Origin: an uncultured Bacteroidales bacterium
Lineage (GTDB): Bacteria > Bacteroidota > Bacteroidia > Bacteroidales > FEN-979
Reading direction: 5' to 3'
Assembly (NCBI GenBank): GCA_903875045.1
Contig: CAIQUS010000161.1
Coordinates: 1-57,186, forward strand
Length of the DNA stretch: 57,186 nucleotides
Part shown: positions 53,125 to 57,186 of the stretch, piece after piece
Layout of the letters: each line of letters opens with the position of its first letter
Position numbering within the stretch: the stretch's first letter is position 1
Translations under genes and position numbers: made by a program
Notes under the pieces: generated by a model
What the model saw: the letters and a program-made list of their open reading frames with translations, nothing else
What the model was told of the DNA's origin: nothing
Databases searched by the model: none

Positions 53125-54501
53125 ATGAAAAAGGCATATTGGATTATCGGGGCAGTGTTTATTGTGGTGGCTGCGGTTGCTATCTGGATGATTTTGGGTA
53201 GTAAAAAGGCAGCGGCCGTAGAGTACAGGACAGCCAAAATTGAAAAGGGGGATATCCAGGTTACTGTGAGGGCCAGCGGGACCTTACAGGCGGTGACGAC
53301 AGTTCTGGTTGGCACACAGGTGTCGGGGATCATCAAAAAGATACTGGTGGATTTCAATTCTGTGGTACGGGAGGGACAGGTCATTGCGGTGCTGGATACC
53401 ATTTTACTGGCACAGGCCGTTGATGATGCAAGGGCTTCCCTCAAAAAATCGGAGATACAGGTTAACCAGACCAGGCGTGACTTCGACCGGACAAAGGTGT
53501 TGTTCGAACAAAAGGTAATGGCCCAGGCAGATTACGACCTTTCTCTTACGGCTTACGAAACGGCAATGGCTAATGCCATCTCATCACAGTCGGCACTGAG
53601 CCGTGCAAAAATTAATCTGCGGTATGCCACCATCATAGCGCCCATTTCAGGGGTGGTGGTTTCGCGGGCTGTGGATGTCGGTCAAACTGTGGCAGCCAGT
53701 TTCAGCACCCCAACTATGTTTACAATTGCCAACGACCTTACAAAAATGCAGGTTCAGGCAAACATCGATGAGGGCGATATTGGAAAAATCCTGGTCGGCC
53801 AAACTGTAAAATTCACCGTGGATGCCTATCCCGACAGGACTTTCGATGGAACGGTACGCCAGGTTCGCCTGCAACCGGTGGTAACCCAGAATGTGGTCAA
53901 TTACACCGTGATCATAGATGTTCCCAATCCCGACCTGAAATTGTTGCCCGGGATGACTGCCAACATTACCGTGATGATCCAGGAGGAAAAAGATGTACTG
54001 AAAGTTCCGACAACCGCTTTGCGGTTTAGCCCGCCTCAGGAATACCTTGATGCCCTGGAGAAGAACCTTCCTGATTCCATTAAGAAAAAGCGTGCCCAAT
54101 GGGCCAGCGGGGGAGGCCATGGACGTGGAGCCGGGAACGGGACCGGAGGCGGTGCAGGGAATGGAAGCGGAGGTGGCAACGCGGGCAATGCAAACAATGC
54201 AGGCAGGCAGGGTGGAATGGCTGGGGGAATGCAGGGCAATATGGGCGCTGGCGGCGGACAAATGAGGCGTGGAAATTTTGGTATGCTCTGGATCAAGGTT
54301 GGGGATTCTCTGAAACCCCGTCGTGTTCGAACCGGGGTGACAGATGGGTTGAATACGGAAGTCAGGGGGAAAATTGAAGAAGGTGAGGAGGTTGTTCTCA
54401 GCATGACAACAGCCCAGGGAACCCAGACCAGTGCGCAACAACAAAATCCGTTTGCACCATCCATGCAAAGAGGTGGTACCAGTGGCAGGGGGGGACATTG
54501 A
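53125..54501 (+). CDS. MacA-like periplasmic adaptor with glycine-rich insert
   Basis: The 458-residue protein has an N-terminal membrane anchor (AYWIIGAVFIVVAAVAIWMIL), a lipoyl half-motif (VRASGTLQAVTTVLVGTQVSG), an alpha-hairpin and the second lipoyl half (ATIIAPISGVVVSRAVDVGQ), then beta-barrel and membrane-proximal domains. Between about residues 325 and 390 there is a low-complexity insert very rich in Gly, Asn, Met and Arg (GGGHGRGAGNGTGGG and more), splitting the membrane-proximal domain before FGMLWIKVGDSLKPRRVRTG. The ATG at 53125 is preferred over a TTG at 53101. The adaptor bridges the inner-membrane MacB complex and the TolC-type channel. The ABC ATPase gene starts one base after its stop. 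Confidence 0.88.
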   Translation: MKKAYWIIGAVFIVVAAVAIWMILGSKKAAAVEYRTAKIEKGDIQVTVRASGTLQAVTTVLVGTQVSGIIKKILVDFNSVVREGQVIAVLDTILLAQAVDDARASLKKSEIQVNQTRRDFDRTKVLFEQKVMAQADYDLSLTAYETAMANAISSQSALSRAKINLRYATIIAPISGVVVSRAVDVGQTVAASFSTPTMFTIANDLTKMQVQANIDEGDIGKILVGQTVKFTVDAYPDRTFDGTVRQVRLQPVVTQNVVNYTVIIDVPNPDLKLLPGMTANITVMIQEEKDVLKVPTTALRFSPPQEYLDALEKNLPDSIKKKRAQWASGGGHGRGAGNGTGGGAGNGSGGGNAGNANNAGRQGGMAGGMQGNMGAGGGQMRRGNFGMLWIKVGDSLKPRRVRTGVTDGLNTEVRGKIEEGEEVVLSMTTAQGTQTSAQQQNPFAPSMQRGGTSGRGGH

Positions 54502-54502
54502 T

Positions 54503-55258
54503 ATGAACAAGGCAATTATTTCGGTTAAAGCCCTGGTAAAAACTTATAAAATGGGAGATGTTGAGGTACACGCCCTTCGGGGGGTCCATGCCGACATCAT
54601 CAAAGATGATTTTGTTGCCATCATGGGTAAAAGTGGTTCCGGCAAGTCGACTTTTATGAATATCATCGGCTGCCTCGATGTGCCCACCCGAGGACAATAT
54701 CTGCTCGATGATGTGGATGTAGGCAGTCTCACCAAAGATCAGCTTGCCAATCTGCGAAACCGTAAGATCGGCTTTGTTTTCCAGTCGTTTAATTTGCTTT
54801 CACGCACTTCGGCGCTGGAGAATGTTGAATTGCCACTGATGTACAATAAAAAAATCACTTCCCGCGAGATGCGCGAAAGATCGCTCAAGGCACTCGAAGC
54901 GGTTGGCCTTGCCGGCAGGGCGCACCATTTTCCGAATCAGCTTTCGGGAGGCGAGCAGCAGCGGGTGGCGATTGCCCGTTCGCTGGTCAATGATCCGGTG
55001 GTGATCCTGGCCGATGAACCAACCGGAAACCTCGATACCCGGACCAGTCTGGAGGTGATGGCGATTTTTCAGGAACTGAACCGGAAGGGAATTACCATTG
55101 TGATTGTAACCCATGAGGCCGATATCGCAGCATTTACCAAGCGAAACATCACCTTTCGCGATGGCAGGATCATCAAGACCGTGGATGTGGATAAGCCCCG
55201 AAATGCAATGGAGGAGTTGGCAATAATGCCTGTAATGGTTGAGGAGGATGATGTATGA
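54503..55258 (+). CDS. MacB-type ABC transporter ATPase
   Basis: This is a LolD/MacB-like ATPase of 251 residues with Walker [10 protein letters not shown], the Q-loop VFQSFNLL, signature [15 protein letters not shown], Walker [13 protein letters not shown] and H-loop VTHEADIA. It starts [20 protein letters not shown], typical of this family. An earlier in-frame ATG at 54431 lies inside the adaptor gene and is not used here. Its stop overlaps the permease start by four bases (ATGA). In most Proteobacteria MacB is a single fused protein; in Bacteroidota ATPase and permease are commonly separate, as here. Confidence 0.92.
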   Translation: MNKAIISVKALVKTYKMGDVEVHALRGVHADIIKDDFVAIMGKSGSGKSTFMNIIGCLDVPTRGQYLLDDVDVGSLTKDQLANLRNRKIGFVFQSFNLLSRTSALENVELPLMYNKKITSREMRERSLKALEAVGLAGRAHHFPNQLSGGEQQRVAIARSLVNDPVVILADEPTGNLDTRTSLEVMAIFQELNRKGITIVIVTHEADIAAFTKRNITFRDGRIIKTVDVDKPRNAMEELAIMPVMVEEDDV

Positions 55259-56475
55259 AGATGAAAAACCTGTTAAGGGCAGCTTTGCGCTCGCTGGCTA
55301 AAAATAAAATGAGGACATTCCTCACCATGCTGGGCATCATCATCGGTGTTGCTTCTGTGATCGCCATGCTGGCCATTGGCCAGGGATCGAAACAAAGCAT
55401 CCAGGCGCAAATCTCCACATTGGGCACCAATGTGCTGATGATATGGCCCCAGGCCAGCAGTACCGGAGGCGTACGAATGGAGGCCGGTTCATCGCAAAAA
55501 ATGACCCTGGAGGATGTTACAGCCATTTCCGACCGGTGTCCTTCGGTTGCTTTCGTAACGCCACAAGTCCGCAGCAGCGGTCAATTGGTGAATGGCAACA
55601 TGAATTGGCGGACCTCCGTTTACGGTGTTTATCCGAATTATTTTGAAATCAGAAATCTGAACCTGATGAGCGGGAACCTCTTCACCATGAGCGACGACCG
55701 CAGTGCCACGAAGGTTTGTGTGATCGGGCAAACAGTTGTGAACAACCTATTTGGCACCGATGCCGATCCGGTGGGCAGCTACATCCGGATCAATAAAATT
55801 CCGTTTAAAATTGTCGGCATCACCGAAAAAAAAGGGCAGAATGCTTTCGGCCAGGATCAGGATGATATGGTGATTGCCCCTTTTTCCACTGTACAGAAAC
55901 GATTAATGGCCATCACTCACATTCAGAGCATGCTGGCTTCTGCCAAATCAGAACCTCAGATACCTGCTGCATCTCAGGAAATCACAGACGTGCTGAAAGC
56001 AAAACACAACCTTGGGCCATCGGAAGACCCCGATTTCACCATCCGCACACAAACCGATATTGCCAATGCTGCAACAGCAACATCCGGGATTCTCACGATT
56101 CTGCTGGCTACCATTGCAAGCATCTCCCTGCTGGTTGGAGGTATCGGGATCATGAACATCATGCTCGTATCGGTTACCGAACGCACCCGCGAAATCGGGA
56201 TCCGCATGAGCGTGGGGGCCCGTGGCCGCGATGTGCTTCTTCAGTTCCTCATCGAAGCTTTACTGATCAGTTTGCTGGGCGGTTTCATCGGTATTTCACT
56301 GGGAGTACTGGTTTCACAGCTCATCGCCAATCTTCTCAGCTGGCCTGTCTCCATCACAGTACAGTCTATTCTGATGTCGTTCATTTTCTCATCTGCTATC
56401 GGGATATTCTTCGGCTGGTACCCGGCACGCAAGGCCGCAGGGTTAAATCCGATAGATGCACTGAGATACGAGTAA
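55255..56475 (+). CDS. MacB-type ABC transporter permease (FtsX-like)
   Basis: One N-terminal helix (MRTFLTMLGIIIGVASVIAM) is followed by a large periplasmic domain of about 240 residues (MacB_PCD), then three helices with the FtsX signature: GGIGIMNIMLVSVTERTREIGIRMSVGARGRD, here cut at 20 residues in each part, near residue 295-325. The end, GWYPARKAAGLNPIDALRYE, is diagnostic for the MacB permease family. With the ATPase, adaptor and TolC-type channel it makes a tripartite mechanotransmission pump that could expel macrolides, peptides or signalling molecules. It is the last gene of this operon. Confidence 0.92.
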   Translation: MKMKNLLRAALRSLAKNKMRTFLTMLGIIIGVASVIAMLAIGQGSKQSIQAQISTLGTNVLMIWPQASSTGGVRMEAGSSQKMTLEDVTAISDRCPSVAFVTPQVRSSGQLVNGNMNWRTSVYGVYPNYFEIRNLNLMSGNLFTMSDDRSATKVCVIGQTVVNNLFGTDADPVGSYIRINKIPFKIVGITEKKGQNAFGQDQDDMVIAPFSTVQKRLMAITHIQSMLASAKSEPQIPAASQEITDVLKAKHNLGPSEDPDFTIRTQTDIANAATATSGILTILLATIASISLLVGGIGIMNIMLVSVTERTREIGIRMSVGARGRDVLLQFLIEALLISLLGGFIGISLGVLVSQLIANLLSWPVSITVQSILMSFIFSSAIGIFFGWYPARKAAGLNPIDALRYE

Positions 56476-56502
56476 GGGAAAAGTTAGAAATCCCGATTTT
56501 TT

Positions 56503-56510
56503 TATCTTTG
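56503..56510 (+). promoter_or_regulatory. Orphan -7 element (TATCTTTG)
   Basis: TATCTTTG matches TAnnTTTG on the plus strand just after the efflux operon, but no plus-strand gene follows in the remaining 670 bases. It may be chance, or mark a small RNA or the promoter of a gene lost to the transposon-side rearrangement. Confidence 0.35.
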
Positions 56511-56686
56511 CTGTTCCGGGGGTTGAAGTCTGAAATCTGAAATGTGAATTTCATGCTTTGCTATCTCTCTCCCCCAGAAATTCTTCTTGATCCGTATTTA
56601 CCTATTGCGTATTATTACGGGAGAAAAAAAGGAAATCATAAAAATCATCAGGCAGTAATAACGGGATGATTTTCGGATACAGCCCT

Positions 56687-56866
56687 TCATCGTATAGCGA
56701 CCTCCCCGGGAGTATGCTTCTTTAGTAAACGAGTTTTTTTTAACTGCTTCCCGATCTCAAGTTTCCTCTTGGAGATAAACTCGCTTAATTCCTTTTCCTG
56801 TTTATCTGTAAGTGGCTTGTGCTCAATTACCAGATCAATTCCTTCCGGTTCTTTAATAAATCCCAT
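56687..56866 (-). CDS. Small hypothetical protein, 59 aa
   Basis: The minus-strand frame encodes a charged, helical protein, starting MGFIKEPEGIDLVIEHKPLT and ending in a basic helix (KRKLEIGKQLKKTRLLKK). Short Bacteroidota proteins with a similar DLVIxxKPLT...ExExxISxFI layout are familiar as hypothetical proteins, but I know of no function. The ATG at 56866 is used; a TTG at 56891 would add nine residues. It stands alone beside a transposase end and may be a small antitoxin-like or cargo gene, which is a guess. Confidence 0.5.
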   Translation of the reverse strand: MGFIKEPEGIDLVIEHKPLTDKQEKELSEFISKRKLEIGKQLKKTRLLKKHTPGEVAIR

Positions 56867-57060
56867 AACATTAAGGTTTAAAATATTTGGCAACTAATCT
56901 TTTAGCTGCAATCGTATCGATAACCATTAATCGCCCGCCAAAATGATATGCTCCCAGCGCTGTAACATAGTGTTGGATCAACTTGACACCAGGGAAACCT
57001 CCGTTTGAAAACTATCACCACTTATTCTGTTCAGAATAGAATCAGTGTAACTAATCAGTC

Positions 57061-57186
57061 CTACTTATAATGTGCGATTACATTCAGGGCTTGCAGCACA
57101 TCTTGTTTGTTTTTGATGGCTGTTTCGATAATGGATCTCAGGATGGCAAAGTTCTCGGCGGCGAACATAGTCTTGAACTGGCCGGA
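57061..57186 (-). CDS. Transposase, C-terminal end only (runs off the window)
   Basis: The minus strand is open from the window edge to the TAG at 57061-57063 and encodes 41 residues with SGQFKTMFAAENFAILRSII and a closing helix (QDVLQALNVIAHYK). The pattern of G-x-F, an alanine-rich AxxFAxLRSxIETA helix and a last x-VLQAL helix is that of the C-terminus of IS66-like and related DDE transposases. The start and catalytic residues lie outside the window, so the family is provisional. No terminal inverted repeat could be placed in the 194 bases between it and the small gene. Confidence 0.55.
   Translation of the reverse strand, partial: SGQFKTMFAAENFAILRSIIETAIKNKQDVLQALNVIAHYK

Overview
The window comes from the chromosome of a Bacteroidota bacterium (class Bacteroidia, probably uncultured; the genus cannot be read from the sequence). 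The evidence is a giant secreted protein with a type IX secretion C-terminal domain, many Bacteroidota -7 promoter elements (TAnnTTTG) in the gaps, a GH92 mannosidase, an OprO/P-type phosphate porin ahead of pst, and FucP-type sugar transport. No rRNA, tRNA or CRISPR array was seen.

Layout. 1-3.8 kb: a 5'-truncated phosphoesterase pseudogene, a small unknown gene, a CHAD-domain gene and a structured tandem repeat. 3.8-8.6 kb: a 1612-residue T9SS cargo protein. 8.9-18.3 kb: a candidate conflict/immunity island of a sigma-region-2-like protein, a SIR2-like/TIR fusion, an nSTAND NTPase with one membrane helix, an exported leucine-rich-repeat/TPR giant, an internally deleted M48 protease remnant and an unknown gene. 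18.5-29.6 kb: a radical SAM island, the most striking part of the window. It holds two paralogous Tat-signal beta-propeller proteins whose C-termini are Cys-X-Cys hexapeptide repeats ending in YWYP, three radical SAM/SPASM enzymes, a two-headed radical SAM protein, one clear and one possible PqqD-like protein, and a U32-like TIM-barrel protein. 29.6-37.8 kb: a mobile-element-like inverted repeat, a frameshifted WG-repeat gene, a GH92 mannosidase, a copper P-type ATPase and a TPR/PAS histidine kinase. 38-44.2 kb: a phosphate regulon (porin, PstS, PstC, PstA, PstB, PhoU). 44.3-51.5 kb: a sugar transporter with a nucleotidyltransferase, an outer-membrane barrel, a PAP2-like membrane protein, RpoN and a LytS/LytTR two-component pair. 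51.7-56.5 kb: a MacAB-TolC type efflux operon. The right edge carries a small gene and the 3' end of a transposase on the minus strand.

How the parts may work together. In the radical SAM island the enzymes, with PqqD-like docking proteins, plausibly modify the cysteine-rich tails in the cytoplasm. The folded, modified propellers would then leave through the Tat pathway, giving a RiPP-like modification carried on a large exported protein. In the conflict island a STAND NTPase and a TIR protein with an apparently inactive SIR2-like half sit between a sigma-like protein and a repeat protein, a layout typical of sensor-effector systems. Both functional readings are inferences. Many intergenic gaps also carry different short tandem repeats (7, 8 or 10 bp units) or palindromes, some overlapping stop codons or promoters.
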